Shown in pieces: positions 34,890-44,219 of a stretch of 64,000 nucleotides of DNA. Below the pieces are notes generated by a model that was given only the letters and a program-made list of their open reading frames with translations, searched no databases and was not told the DNA's origin. The first letter of the stretch is position 1; each line of letters opens with the position of its first letter. Made by a program: the position numbers and the translations under genes. Origin of the DNA: Geomonas oryzae (GTDB taxonomy: Bacteria; Desulfobacterota; Desulfuromonadia; Geobacterales; Geobacteraceae). The stretch covers positions 124,001-188,000 of the forward strand of contig NZ_RAHW01000002.1 in assembly GCF_004117875.1 (NCBI RefSeq). The letters run 5' to 3'.

Positions 34890-35957
34890 CTATATCTGGT
34901 AATCATTGACAAAAAAACGAACGTTGCGCGGGCTGGCGAACACTTGCTCACCCACCTGCAGGGCAAGTACCTCCGCCACATCGCGTGAAAGATCAACCTC
35001 GAGCTGCTCACCTCCTGCATGCAGCAGGTCAACCCGCACCAGGGGCCCCACACGCAGTACGCCACGCACCTGGGCCGTGATGTCTTCAATCCCGTTACCG
35101 TGCCGTGATATCTCGATATCGTGCGTGCGTACGTATCCGATCGCGGGACCATCGCCGCCGGAAATGGGAACCGAAGTGGGAAGCCGCACCCCGCCGAGCT
35201 GTGCCACGCCGTTATCGATTCTGCCGTGGAAGAGGTTGACCTTGCCGAGAAAATCGAAGACGAAGGGGTTCGCCGGGTGGTCGTAGACTTCGCTCGGCGT
35301 CCCTTCCTGCACGACCTTGCCCCGGTTCATCACGACGATCCGGTCTGCGACTTCGAGCGCCTCCTCCTGATCGTGGGTCACGAAGACGCTGGTGACATGG
35401 ATCTCGTCGTGCAGTTGCCGCAGCCAGCGGCGCAGTTCCTGGCGCACCTTCGCGTCCAGGGCTCCGAACGGCTCATCCAGCAGCAGCACACGGGGTTCGA
35501 CGGCCAGCGCACGCGCAAGGGCGACCCGCTGCCTCTGCCCCCCCGAGAGTTGCGATGGGTACCGGTCCCACAGATGCTCCATCTGGATGAGCTTCAGCAG
35601 TTCGAAGACCTTGCTCCTGATCGCCTCCTTGTCGGGCCGGGTCTTTTTCGGCTTCACTGAGAGCCCGAAGGCAACGTTGTCGAAGACGTTCATGTGCCGA
35701 AACAGGGCGTAATGCTGGAAGACGAAGCCCACCTTGCGCTGTCGGGCGTCGTGCGGGCTCGCATCCTCCCCGTTCAGAAGGACTCTCCCATCGTCGACGC
35801 TCTCCAGTCCGGCGATGATGCGCAATAGGGTCGTCTTGCCCGATCCTGACGGGCCAAGGAGGGCGACCAGTTCCCCGGAGGGTACCGAGAGGCTGACGTC
35901 TTCCAGAGCTGCGAATGCGCCGAACCGTTTGCTCACATTTTCTATTTCAATGCTCAT
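34890..35957 (-). CDS. cysA: Sulfate/thiosulfate ABC transporter ATP-binding protein CysA
   Basis: A 355-residue ATPase. Walker [11 protein letters not shown], signature [15 protein letters not shown] and Walker [12 protein letters not shown] lie in the first ~170 residues. The C-terminal ~120 residues form a TOBE-like regulatory domain. It energises CysT/CysW. The start at 35957 ([13 protein letters not shown]) has AAAGGAG. The frame stays open 240 codons upstream across cysW, but that is a shadow. Confidence 0.95.
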   Translation of the reverse strand: MSIEIENVSKRFGAFAALEDVSLSVPSGELVALLGPSGSGKTTLLRIIAGLESVDDGRVLLNGEDASPHDARQRKVGFVFQHYALFRHMNVFDNVAFGLSVKPKKTRPDKEAIRSKVFELLKLIQMEHLWDRYPSQLSGGQRQRVALARALAVEPRVLLLDEPFGALDAKVRQELRRWLRQLHDEIHVTSVFVTHDQEEALEVADRIVVMNRGKVVQEGTPSEVYDHPANPFVFDFLGKVNLFHGRIDNGVAQLGGVRLPTSVPISGGDGPAIGYVRTHDIEISRHGNGIEDITAQVRGVLRVGPLVRVDLLHAGGEQLEVDLSRDVAEVLALQVGEQVFASPRNVRFFVNDYQI

Positions 35958-35968
35958 CTTTTCTCCTT

Positions 35969-36841
35969 TCACGCCCCGCCCTTCTGAAACTGGCGCAGCT
36001 TCCACTCGGTAAACGTCTTGAGCGCAAGGGAAACCAGCGCCAGCAGGGCAAGCAGCGAGGCCACCGCGAATGCGGCGACGAAATTGTACTCGTTGTAAAG
36101 GATCTCCACCTGCAGCGGAACGGTGTTGGTCGCGCCGCGCACGTGCCCGGAGACGACGGAGACGGCACCGAACTCCCCCATCGCACGCGCGTTGCAGAGG
36201 ATAACCCCGTACAGAAGTCCCCATTTCACGTTTGGCAATGTGACCCGGAAAAAGGTTTGCAGCCCCCCGGCCCCGAGGGTGAGCGCGGCCTCCTCTTCTT
36301 CGCGCCCCTGTGCCTCCATCAGCGGGATCAGCTCTCGCGCGACGAACGGGAAGGTGACGAACACGGTGGCGAGCACGATGCCGGGCACGGCGAAGATGAT
36401 CTTTATGTCGTGCGCCTGGAGCCAAGGGCCCAGCCACCCCTGCAGCCCGAAGACGAGGACGTAGACTAGCCCCGAGACCACCGGAGAGACCGAGAAGGGA
36501 AGATCGATCAGGGTCACGAGCAGGCTTTTCCCTGGAAAGGTGAACTTCGCGGTGCACCAGGAGGCGACGATGCCGAAAAAGAGGTTGAACGGCACGCAGA
36601 AAACTGCCGTGACGAGGGTTAGCCTCATTGCGGAGAGGGCGTCGGGTTCGATAAGCGCCGCCCGGTACTCCTGCCACCCCTTCGAGAGCGCTTCGGAAAA
36701 AAGGGCTCCCAGCGGCATCAGCAGAAATAGAGAGAGAAAGAAAAGGGTGCAGCCAACCAGGAGCAGCCGGACGGCCAGGGGCTCGGCGAGAGCCCCAGCC
36801 TTTTGGACGCTAAAGGCGCCTGGATAACGGGATCTGTTCAT
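35969..36841 (-). CDS. cysW: Sulfate ABC transporter permease CysW
   Basis: A 290-residue permease with about six membrane helices. The binding-protein-dependent transport motif [23 protein letters not shown] (quoted here only as [11 protein letters not shown]) couples to Cys[13 protein letters not shown] is typical of CysW. The start at 36841 follows the cysT stop by one base; a start at 36856 that overlaps cysT is also possible. Confidence 0.94.
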   Translation of the reverse strand: MNRSRYPGAFSVQKAGALAEPLAVRLLLVGCTLFFLSLFLLMPLGALFSEALSKGWQEYRAALIEPDALSAMRLTLVTAVFCVPFNLFFGIVASWCTAKFTFPGKSLLVTLIDLPFSVSPVVSGLVYVLVFGLQGWLGPWLQAHDIKIIFAVPGIVLATVFVTFPFVARELIPLMEAQGREEEEAALTLGAGGLQTFFRVTLPNVKWGLLYGVILCNARAMGEFGAVSVVSGHVRGATNTVPLQVEILYNEYNFVAAFAVASLLALLALVSLALKTFTEWKLRQFQKGGA

Positions 36842-36842
36842 G

Positions 36843-37691
36843 TCATTGCTCCGCATAGCGTCGGCTCCATTTCTGAAGCAGGTTCAGCGCCAAAAGCACC
36901 ATGAAGGAAATCACGAGCATCACCACGGCTACCGCCGTGGCGCCTGCGTAATCGTACTGCTCCAGCTTGGTGATGATCAGCAGCGGCGTGATCTCGGACA
37001 CCATCGGCATGTTGCCGGCGATGAAGACGATCGAGCCGTATTCGCCCACCGCACGCGCGAAGGCGAGGGTGAAGCCGGTCAGGACCGCCGGAAACATAAG
37101 GGGGAATACGACCCTCGAAAAGATCTGCCAGCGGTTTCCGCCGAGGCACGCCGCCGCCTCCTCCACCTCGCGATCGAACTCCTCAAGCACCGGCTGCACG
37201 GTGCGCACCACGAAGGGGAGACCGATGAACACCATGGCCAACCAGATGCCCACCGGCGTGAAGGCGACTTTCACGCCAAGCGGTTCCAGCACTTTTCCGA
37301 GCCAGCCGTTGGAGGCGAAGATGCCGGCTAGGGTGATGCCCGCGACCGCGGTCGGGAGCGCGAAGGGAAGATCGACGAGTGCGTCGAGCATCCTCCTTCC
37401 TGGAAACCGGTAGCGGACCAGGGTCCAAGCGACGATGACGCCGGAAAAGGCGTTGGTCAGGGCCGCGAGCAGCGCGGCGCCGAAGGTGACGCGGTAGGAG
37501 GCCAGCACGCGCGGCGCGGCGACGGCGCCCACGAAGTCGTCCCAGGTCAGGGTGGCCGCCTCGAAAAAAAGGGTCGACAAGGGGACGAGCACGACTATGA
37601 CCAGGCAGAGGAGCGTATACCCCATGGTAGGGGCGAAGCCGGGCAGGGTGCCCCACCCGGCGGTGCCATTTTTCCGCAAGCTTCTTGCCAT
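36843..37691 (-). CDS. cysT: Sulfate ABC transporter permease CysT
   Basis: A 282-residue permease paired with CysW. It has ~six helices, an EEAAACLGGNRWQIFSRVVFP coupling loop and GEYGSIVFIAGNMP near the C-terminus. The start at 37691 lies four bases after the binding-protein stop, so the four transport genes are one translationally packed operon. A longer frame to 37787 overlaps the binding-protein gene and is rejected. Confidence 0.94.
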   Translation of the reverse strand: MARSLRKNGTAGWGTLPGFAPTMGYTLLCLVIVVLVPLSTLFFEAATLTWDDFVGAVAAPRVLASYRVTFGAALLAALTNAFSGVIVAWTLVRYRFPGRRMLDALVDLPFALPTAVAGITLAGIFASNGWLGKVLEPLGVKVAFTPVGIWLAMVFIGLPFVVRTVQPVLEEFDREVEEAAACLGGNRWQIFSRVVFPLMFPAVLTGFTLAFARAVGEYGSIVFIAGNMPMVSEITPLLIITKLEQYDYAGATAVAVVMLVISFMVLLALNLLQKWSRRYAEQ

Positions 37692-37695
37692 GACA

Positions 37696-38697
37696 TCACC
37701 TGCCCGGCCTGTAGATCTGGTCGAAGGTACCGCCGTCAGCAAAATGGGTCTTCTGGGCCCTGGTCCACCCGCCGAAGGTCTGATCAACCGTCACGAGCTT
37801 GAGCTTCGGAAAGAGTTTCGCGTATTTGCCGGCCACCTTCCGGTCCGAGGGACGGTAGTAGTTCCGGGCCGCGATTTCCTGCCCTTCCTGCGAGTAAAGG
37901 TATTTCAGATACTCCTGCGCGACGACGCGGGTTCCCTTGCGGTCGACTACCTTGTCCACGAGTGTGACGGGAGGCTCTGCCAGGATGCTGAGCGAAGGCA
38001 CCACGATTTCAAACCGGTCCCTCCCCAACTCGTTCACGGCCAGAAAGGCCTCGTTCTCCCAAGCGATGAGGACATCCCCCTGCCCGCGCTGAACGAAGGT
38101 GGTCGTGGACCCTCTGGCACCGGAATCGAGCACGGGCACGTTGCGGAAGAGCTTTCCGACGAACTCCCGGGCGGAAGCCTCGCTGCCCCCTTTCTGTTTC
38201 AGGGCGTAGGCCCATGCGGCAAGGTAATTCCACCGCGCGCCACCGGACGTCTTCGGGTTAGGGGTGATGACGCTTACCCCAGGGCGCACCAGATCGTTCC
38301 AGTCCCTGATCTGCTTGGGGTTTCCCTTGCGCACGAGGAAGACGATCGTGGAGCTGTAGGGTGAGCTGTTTTTGGGCAGCCGTTTCTGCCACTCCTTGGG
38401 AATGAGCTTGGCCTTGTTGTGGATCTCGTCCACGTCATAGGCAAGGGCGAGCGTGACCACGTCGGCATCAAGGCCGTCGATGACCGCCCTAGCCTGCTTA
38501 CCCGACCCGCCGTGCGACTGCTTCACGGTCACATCCTGACCAGACTTCTGTTTCCAGTACCGGGTAAAGGCCTTGTTGTACTCCTGGTAAAGCTCTCTGG
38601 TCGGATCGTAGGAGACGTTGAGCAGCTCGGTGGCGGCAAACCCCTGTGATACGTGAAAGAGTGTTACGACCAGCAACAGCACGATAATACGATACAT
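37696..38697 (-). CDS. sbp: Periplasmic sulfate-binding protein
   Basis: A 333-residue solute receptor with signal peptide (residues 1-~22, GFA/ATE cleavage). [29 protein letters not shown] and [14 protein letters not shown] are the sulfate-contacting segments of the Sbp/CysP family. It delivers sulfate (or thiosulfate) to CysT/CysW. A GGAGGG-like ribosome site precedes it. It is the first gene of the importer operon, divergent from metY. Confidence 0.94.
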   Translation of the reverse strand: MYRIIVLLLVVTLFHVSQGFAATELLNVSYDPTRELYQEYNKAFTRYWKQKSGQDVTVKQSHGGSGKQARAVIDGLDADVVTLALAYDVDEIHNKAKLIPKEWQKRLPKNSSPYSSTIVFLVRKGNPKQIRDWNDLVRPGVSVITPNPKTSGGARWNYLAAWAYALKQKGGSEASAREFVGKLFRNVPVLDSGARGSTTTFVQRGQGDVLIAWENEAFLAVNELGRDRFEIVVPSLSILAEPPVTLVDKVVDRKGTRVVAQEYLKYLYSQEGQEIAARNYYRPSDRKVAGKYAKLFPKLKLVTVDQTFGGWTRAQKTHFADGGTFDQIYRPGR

Positions 38698-39158
38698 TTT
38701 TCCCTCCTTTTTTGGCGGGCCGCAGCACCGTATTACGGGGAAAGCGGCTCGCGGTTATCGAAAAGCTACATGACACGGATGAGAGACGGTTGCGGCGCGC
38801 CCGAACCCATCTACTCTACCAAACAAGTGGACATAGCCTTAACATTACCCGAATTTATTAGTCAAGTAATTTTATAAAAAACCGTAGAATATTGTTGCGT
38901 GAAATACTAAATAAATCGGCTATTAAGTGAATAATAGCAGCTACTTGAGCTCATGACATCGCACAGGATAAAAAATCATCACCAGATATGATTTAGTTGA
39001 TCAGCAGCTGATTTTAGGCGGAAAACCTTTCCACACTTGCACACGGTAGATACCCGATAAATTTCTTGACAAAATGAGTAACTAAAATTACCCTCGCACA
39101 ACCCTTGCGCCGAGCGGTGATTACTCGGTGCCATGCAAAAGGAATCGAAGGAGTGACC
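38698..39158. other. AT-rich divergent control region between sbp and metY
   Basis: About 460 bases with no gene, clearly AT-richer than its surroundings. On the minus strand a TTGACT at 38865-38860 may be the -35 of sbp, with a poor -10. The metY promoter is listed separately. Both arms carry a GGGTAAT or ATTACCC near the promoter, a possible shared regulator site. I looked for SAM-I, T-box and cobalamin riboswitch cores and saw none. Confidence 0.5.
39066..39094 (+). promoter_or_regulatory. Probable sigma-70 promoter of metY operon
   Basis: TTGACA, 17 bases, TACCCT. It gives a start near 39101, ~58 bases before the chosen GTG start of metY. Confidence 0.5.
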
Positions 39159-40412
39159 GTGGGAGTAGTTGACGGCAAATTGAGGCTCGATACGAAGCTG
39201 ATCCATGGCGGGACAATCAGGGACGCTTCCGGCGCCACCAAGACACCGATCGTCCAGGCCTCAGCCTTCGCCTACGAGACCGCAGAAGAATTGGAAGACG
39301 TCTTCAGGGGAAGAGCGGTAGGCCAGGTTTATACGAGAATCGGCAACCCGACCTTCGAGAGCCTGGAAAAGCGACTCGCCGCGGTGGAAGACGGCATAGC
39401 GGCCGTCGTCACCTCTTCGGGAATGTCGGCCATCACCACGGCGGTCATGGCCGTTGTGCGCAGCGGAGACGAGATCCTTTCCTCCTCGTCGCTTTTCGGC
39501 GGCACCTACTCCCTGTTCCACGACACCCTTGCGAACTACGGCATCACCACCCGTTTTTTCGATCCGGGCGACCTGTGGGCCCTGGAGGCTGGGATCAGCG
39601 AGCGGACCAGACTCATCTTCGTGGAGACCATTGGCAACCCGAAGATGGACGTCCCCGATATCGCGGCATTCTCGGCGGTGGCGAAAAAGCACGGCATCCC
39701 GCTCATGGTGGATGCGACCGTCTCGACGCCCTACCTAGCGCGCATGCGCGAGTTTGGCGCCGACATCATCGTCCACTCGACCAGCAAGTACATAAACGGC
39801 ACGGCCAACTCCATCGGAGGGGCCATCGTCGATGCGGGCAGCTTCAACTGGAACAGCGCCCTCTTCCCGCATTTCGAGCCCTTTTTCAAGAAGTATCGCA
39901 ACTTCGCCTTCACGGCACGGGTGAGGAAGCTGATCCACAAGGACTTCGGGGCCTGCGCGGCACCGCTGAACGCGTTTCTCTCGGGCGAGGGGCTCGAGAC
40001 GCTGGCCCTCAGGATGGAGCGTCACTGCTCGAACGCCATGAAACTCGCCACCTTCCTGCACGCACACCAGAAGGTCGCCTGGGTTAACTACCCGGGGCTT
40101 GCCGACTCGCCGTTCCACAACGTCGCGAGACGCCAGTTCAACGGGCGCTTCGGCGGGCTGCTGACCTTCGGCCTTGCCGACCGGGCCGCCGCCTTCCGGT
40201 TCATCAACGGCCTCTCCCTCGCGAAGAACCTCGCCAACATCGGGGACACGAAGACCCTCGTCATTCACCCGGCCTCCACCATCTGCGCCGATTACACGCC
40301 CGAGGTGAAGGCGCTCATGGGCGTCTCCGAGGAGCTGATACGGGTATCGGTCGGAATCGAGGCGCCGGAGGACATCCAGGACGACTTCGCCGCCGCTTTG
40401 GAACAGGTTTAA
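39159..40412 (+). CDS. metY: PLP-dependent O-acetylhomoserine sulfhydrylase-like enzyme (MetY-type)
   Basis: A 417-residue member of the Cys/Met-metabolism PLP family. LIHGGTIRDASGATKTPI opens the domain. GMSAITTAVMAV and the PLP lysine in VHSTSKYINGTANSIGG (~residue 210) are diagnostic. Members make homocysteine from O-acetylhomoserine or cleave methionine/cystathionine. The hcyS-hcyF-hcyD genes directly downstream argue for homocysteine synthesis with a protein thiocarboxylate as sulfur donor. GTG start at 39159 with AAGGAG. The frame is open to 39105 but without a ribosome site. Confidence 0.85.
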   Translation: MGVVDGKLRLDTKLIHGGTIRDASGATKTPIVQASAFAYETAEELEDVFRGRAVGQVYTRIGNPTFESLEKRLAAVEDGIAAVVTSSGMSAITTAVMAVVRSGDEILSSSSLFGGTYSLFHDTLANYGITTRFFDPGDLWALEAGISERTRLIFVETIGNPKMDVPDIAAFSAVAKKHGIPLMVDATVSTPYLARMREFGADIIVHSTSKYINGTANSIGGAIVDAGSFNWNSALFPHFEPFFKKYRNFAFTARVRKLIHKDFGACAAPLNAFLSGEGLETLALRMERHCSNAMKLATFLHAHQKVAWVNYPGLADSPFHNVARRQFNGRFGGLLTFGLADRAAAFRFINGLSLAKNLANIGDTKTLVIHPASTICADYTPEVKALMGVSEELIRVSVGIEAPEDIQDDFAAALEQV

Positions 40413-40460
40413 CGCTGTTTTTTGCCTTATTTCTATGCTATCAAACGAGGAGCGCATCTA

Positions 40461-40676
40461 ATGAACCTTATGGTCAACGGCAAGCCTGCCAGCATCACCG
40501 AAACAGAACCCGTCTCCATCACCTACCTGCTCGAGGCGCTGCAGGTGGAACAGCGCGAGTACGTCACCGTGGAACTGAACGGCGACATCTTAGACCGCGC
40601 GCAGTTCGACGGGACGAAGGTGCAGAACGGCGATACCGTAGAGTTTCTTTATTTCATGGGTGGAGGTAGACCGTGA
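40461..40676 (+). CDS. hcyS: ThiS-like sulfur carrier protein, HcyS-type, with C-terminal extension
   Basis: A 71-residue ubiquitin-fold protein. The C-terminus is FLYFMGGGRP: the Gly-Gly needed for thiocarboxylation is followed by residues that must be removed. That matches the HcyS carrier of Wolinella succinogenes, which is trimmed by the HcyD protease before HcyF adenylates it. ThiS used for thiamine ends exactly at Gly-Gly. Its stop overlaps the hcyF start (GTGA). Ribosome site GAGGAG. Confidence 0.82.
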   Translation: MNLMVNGKPASITETEPVSITYLLEALQVEQREYVTVELNGDILDRAQFDGTKVQNGDTVEFLYFMGGGRP

Positions 40677-41485
40677 AGCTCACCGAAGAGCAGATCAACC
40701 GCTATTCGCGTCACATCCTTCTTAAAGAGGTCGGCGGCAAGGGACAAATGAAGCTGATGAACGGCAAGGTGCTCGTGATCGGCGCCGGCGGCCTCGGCTC
40801 CCCGATCGCGCTGTATCTCGCCGCAGCGGGCGTCGGGACCATCGGCGTCGCCGACGCCGACCAGGTCGACCTCTCCAACCTGCAGCGCCAGATCATCCAC
40901 GGCACCCCGGACGTCGGCAAGGCGAAGGTCCTTTCGGCCAAGGAGAAGATGCTCGCCATCAACCCGGAAGCTAACGTGGTCACCTACGAGACATGGGTGA
41001 ACGCGGACAACATCCTCTCCATGATCGAGGATTACGACTTCGTCATCGACGGCACCGACAACTTCGCGGCAAAGTTCCTCATCAACGACGCCTGCGTGCT
41101 CGCCGGCAAGCCCTACTCGCACGGCGGCATCCTGCAGTTCGACGGGCAGACCTTCACGGTGGCACCGGGTGAGTCCCCCTGCTACCGCTGCGTCTTCCCG
41201 GAGCCTCCCCCCAAGGACGTCATCCCCACCTGCTCCAGGGCGGGCGTCATCGGCGTCCTCCCCGGCATCATCGGAACCCTGCAGGCGACCGAGGCGATCA
41301 AGTACCTCCTCGGGATCGGGGAACTTCTGCACGGAAGGCTCCTCACCTACAACGCCCTGCGCATGCGTTTTCGTGAGGTTCCCATCCGCAGGAGCCCGAA
41401 ATGCCCGATCTGCGGCGAGCACCCGACCATCACCGAGGTGAAGGACGAACTCGACGCCATGACCGTCTGCGACCTGGGGCACTAG
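40673..41485 (+). CDS. hcyF: ThiF/MoeB-type E1-like adenylyltransferase (HcyF-type)
   Basis: A 270-residue enzyme that activates the carrier C-terminus with ATP. Nucleotide loop GAGGLG (37-42), D-rich DADQVDLSNLQRQ, zinc cysteines C170/C173 and C244/C247, and a conserved C187 in PTCSRAGVIG. MoeB or ThiF roles cannot be excluded from the sequence alone, but the gene overlaps hcyS by four bases and precedes hcyD. GTG start. Confidence 0.88.
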   Translation: MKLTEEQINRYSRHILLKEVGGKGQMKLMNGKVLVIGAGGLGSPIALYLAAAGVGTIGVADADQVDLSNLQRQIIHGTPDVGKAKVLSAKEKMLAINPEANVVTYETWVNADNILSMIEDYDFVIDGTDNFAAKFLINDACVLAGKPYSHGGILQFDGQTFTVAPGESPCYRCVFPEPPPKDVIPTCSRAGVIGVLPGIIGTLQATEAIKYLLGIGELLHGRLLTYNALRMRFREVPIRRSPKCPICGEHPTITEVKDELDAMTVCDLGH

Positions 41486-41486
41486 C

Positions 41487-41888
41487 ATGCTGGAGATCCC
41501 CAGGGAGATACTGGAGGCGACCTTCGCCCAGGCGCAGGAGGGTTTCCCCCTCGAGGTGTGCGGCATGATGGGCGGGGTGGGACACCGAGTCACCACGCGC
41601 TACCCCATGACCAACACCGACGCGAGCAACGAACACTTCACCATGGACCCGAAGGAGCAGTTCGCCGTGGTCAAGGCGATGCGCGCCGCGGGCGAGGAGA
41701 TGCTGGTCATCTACCACTCGCACCCCGAGTCGCCGGCCCGCCCCTCCCAGGAGGACATCCGGCTCGCCCTCACCCCGAACGTCCACCACCTGATCGTCTC
41801 CCTGGAAAGACCGGGCGAGCCGGTGGCGAAGGCGTTCCGAATCACCGCCGGGGTCGTTGAGCCCGTGCAACTTACCATCGCAGGGTAG
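41487..41888 (+). CDS. hcyD: JAMM/MPN+ metalloprotease (HcyD/Mec+-type)
   Basis: A 133-residue zinc protease. The JAMM residues are E23 (LEVCGMM), H77 and H79 (YHSHP), S87 and D90 (SQED). Family members cut residues that follow the Gly-Gly of ubiquitin-like sulfur carriers; here the GRP or RP tail of HcyS is the obvious substrate. It starts one base after the hcyF stop. Confidence 0.9.
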   Translation: MLEIPREILEATFAQAQEGFPLEVCGMMGGVGHRVTTRYPMTNTDASNEHFTMDPKEQFAVVKAMRAAGEEMLVIYHSHPESPARPSQEDIRLALTPNVHHLIVSLERPGEPVAKAFRITAGVVEPVQLTIAG

Positions 41889-41924
41889 CCCCCCCTACCC
41901 TTTGCTATCGAACAGGAGAGCGTT

Positions 41925-42869
41925 TTGGCAGAACAGAAGATAGATCTGAGGAACCTGAAGGCCGGCGGCTTCATCAAGGAGCGCGGCAAGGATTTGTTCA
42001 CGGTGCGCCTGCGCGTCCCGGGCGGGAGGCTTTCCGTGGACCGCCTGGCGAAGATCGCGGAAGTTGCGCAGAAGTACGGCAAGGGGTACGTGCACCTGTC
42101 GGTGCGCCAGTCCATCGAGCTCATCAACGTGAACTTCGCCGATTTCGACGCGGTGGTCGCGGAACTGGGCGAAGAGCAGCAGAAGGTCGCATCCTGCGGC
42201 GCCCGGGTGCGCGTTCCGACCGCCTGCGGCGGCTGCGAGTACAACCCCAACGGCCTCATCGACACCCAGAAATCGGCCCTCGAGGTGGACGAGAAGCTCT
42301 TCGGCACCGCCACCGGCCATCACAAGTTCAAGGTATGTTTCGCCGGTTGCCCCTTCGACTGTCCCAAGTCGTCCATCAACGACGTCGGCTTCCAGGGTGC
42401 CGTCTGGCCCAGCCTCGACGCTGACGCCTGCATCGGTTGCGGGCTGTGCGCGAAATCGTGCACCGAGGGTGCCCTCGCCATGGCGGACGGCAAACCGGTA
42501 TTCGACGCACAAAAATGCATCTACTGCGGCGACTGCATCAAGGTCTGCCCCACCGGCGCCTGGAGCGCGGCGAAAAAAGGGTACACGGTCCGCATCGGCG
42601 GAAAGTGGGGACGCCGCCCCCTGGTGGGAACGCTTTACGCCACCTTCCTTCCGGAGGAGCGTGCCGTAGACTTCATCGCCGCCGTCCTCGCCTGGTACCA
42701 GGAGAAGGCGGAAGGAGCCGGCCGCGTGCGTCTTGGCGACATCATCATCCGCGAGGGTTGTCAGTCGCTTCTCGACCACCTGCGCCGCGACTTCGCGGGT
42801 TTCGTCGTCGCCGAAACCGTCCCCCCGCAGGTAATCGTCAACCAGATACCGCTTCCGGGCCAGGCCTGA
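41925..42869 (+). CDS. Sulfite reductase-like siroheme/4Fe-4S protein with ferredoxin domain
   Basis: A 314-residue protein with a nitrite/sulfite reductase ferredoxin-like half-domain at the N-terminus. Siroheme/cluster cysteines lie in SCGARVRVPTACGGC and CFAGCPFDCPKS. A bacterial ferredoxin insert (CIGCGLCAKSC and CIYCGDCIKVC, ~residues 170-210) follows. It probably reduces sulfite to sulfide to charge HcyS. TTG start with AGGAGAGCG. It sits inside the homocysteine cluster as in the Wolinella system. Confidence 0.88.
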   Translation: MAEQKIDLRNLKAGGFIKERGKDLFTVRLRVPGGRLSVDRLAKIAEVAQKYGKGYVHLSVRQSIELINVNFADFDAVVAELGEEQQKVASCGARVRVPTACGGCEYNPNGLIDTQKSALEVDEKLFGTATGHHKFKVCFAGCPFDCPKSSINDVGFQGAVWPSLDADACIGCGLCAKSCTEGALAMADGKPVFDAQKCIYCGDCIKVCPTGAWSAAKKGYTVRIGGKWGRRPLVGTLYATFLPEERAVDFIAAVLAWYQEKAEGAGRVRLGDIIIREGCQSLLDHLRRDFAGFVVAETVPPQVIVNQIPLPGQA

Positions 42870-42890
42870 AGCACCGGTAAAGGAATCAGC

Positions 42891-43115
42891 ATGCAAACCA
42901 TCGATTTAAGGGGTGTAACCTGCCCGACCAACTTCGTCATGGCAAAGCTCGAGCTCGAGGATATCGAGGCGGGCACCACCGTCGAGTTTCTGCTCGACGA
43001 CGGGGAACCGGTCAAGAACGTGCCGCGAAGCCTGAAGGACGAGGGGCACAAGCTGCTCGGCCTGAAGGAGCAGGACGGTTACTACACGCTTCTCCTGGAA
43101 AAGGGTGCGGATTAA
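42891..43115 (+). CDS. TusA/SirA-like sulfur-transfer protein
   Basis: A 74-residue protein with the CPxxxxxxK motif (RGVTCPTNFVMAK, C11). Family members carry a persulfide. It stands between the sulfite-reductase-like gene and mnmA, so it may pass sulfur to HcyS or to MnmA. Confidence 0.9.
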   Translation: MQTIDLRGVTCPTNFVMAKLELEDIEAGTTVEFLLDDGEPVKNVPRSLKDEGHKLLGLKEQDGYYTLLLEKGAD

Positions 43116-43136
43116 GAGGCAGGCGCTTCAGCGGGA

Positions 43137-44216
43137 ATGAAAGAGATGTCAGAAAGAAAAAGAGTACTTGTGGCAATGAGCGGCGGCGTCGATTCCTCGG
43201 TGACCGCCGCGCTTTTGAAGGAACAGGGTTACGACGTGATCGGGGTGTCGCTGCAGCTCTACGATCGTCCAGAGAACACCCCCTCCGGCGGCAAGACCTG
43301 CTGCTCGCTCACCGACGTCATGGACGCGGCCCGGGTGGCGAAGCGCATAGGCATCCCCTTCCAGGTCATCGACATGCGCGGGCGCTTCAAGGAGCTGGTG
43401 ATCGACGACTTCGTCGCCGAGTACGCGGCCGGGCGCACCCCGAACCCCTGCGCACGCTGCAACGAAAGGATCAAGTTCGGCCTGCTCCTCGAGACGGCCG
43501 ACGCCCTGAACGCCGAACTCCTCGCCACCGGGCACTACGCGCGCATCGAACAGGACGAGGCGGGCATATTCCAGCTCCGCAAGGGGGACGATCCCCGAAA
43601 GGATCAGACCTACTTCCTGTTCGCCATGAACCAGCAGCAGCTCTCGCGGACCATCTTCCCGGTCGGTCGACTGGAAAAGCCCGAGGTGCGCGCCATAGCC
43701 GCCCGCTTCAATCTTCCGGTGGCCGGCAAGCAGGAAAGCCAGGAGATCTGCTTCATCCCGGACAACGACTACGTCCGCTTCCTGGAGGAAGCAGGCGTCA
43801 CCCTGCCCGCAGGCGAGATCACGGACCGGGAAGGCAAGAGGCTCGGCGGCCACGACGGCATCCACCGGTACACGGTGGGGCAGCGGCGCGGGCTCGGCAT
43901 CGCCTGGAAAGAGCCCCTCTACGTGACCGCACTCGATGCCGAAAACGCGCGGGTCGTGGTGGGCCCGAAAGAGGAGCTTTTGCGCACCTCGCTTGTCGCC
44001 GACCAGCTCACCTGGACCTCCACACCCATCTCAGGGGTCTTCAACGGCACCTGCAGCATCCGCTACCGGCAGCAGCCGGTCCCTTGCCGCGCCGAACTGC
44101 AGGCGGACGGCAGGCTCAGCATCGAGTTCGACACCCCGCAGTCCGGCGTCACCCCGGGACAGGCCGCGGTCCTCTACGACGGCGACCGGGTGGTAGGCGG
44201 CGGGTGGATACGCTGA
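43137..44216 (+). CDS. mnmA: tRNA-specific 2-thiouridylase MnmA
   Basis: A 359-residue enzyme that thiolates U34 of Lys/Glu/Gln tRNAs. PP-loop AMSGGVDSS near the N-terminus, first catalytic cysteine in NPCARCNERIKF (~residue 105), second in QEICFIPDNDY (~residue 203). GRRGLGIAWKEPLYV-type segment near 255. A start at ATG 43146 is also possible. It takes sulfur from a persulfide relay, perhaps the TusA-like protein encoded just upstream. Its stop is only 3 bases from the converging modC stop. Confidence 0.95.
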   Translation: MKEMSERKRVLVAMSGGVDSSVTAALLKEQGYDVIGVSLQLYDRPENTPSGGKTCCSLTDVMDAARVAKRIGIPFQVIDMRGRFKELVIDDFVAEYAAGRTPNPCARCNERIKFGLLLETADALNAELLATGHYARIEQDEAGIFQLRKGDDPRKDQTYFLFAMNQQQLSRTIFPVGRLEKPEVRAIAARFNLPVAGKQESQEICFIPDNDYVRFLEEAGVTLPAGEITDREGKRLGGHDGIHRYTVGQRRGLGIAWKEPLYVTALDAENARVVVGPKEELLRTSLVADQLTWTSTPISGVFNGTCSIRYRQQPVPCRAELQADGRLSIEFDTPQSGVTPGQAAVLYDGDRVVGGGWIR

Positions 44217-44219
44217 CCT

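Noticed and set aside
35958-36677. N-terminal extension of the cysA frame to 595 residues
   Set aside because: It overlaps cysW in another frame; CysA begins at [13 protein letters not shown] (35957) with a good ribosome site and normal length.
38698-39158. SAM riboswitch or T-box before metY
   Set aside because: Core sequences of these elements were not found on either strand, although the gap is long enough.
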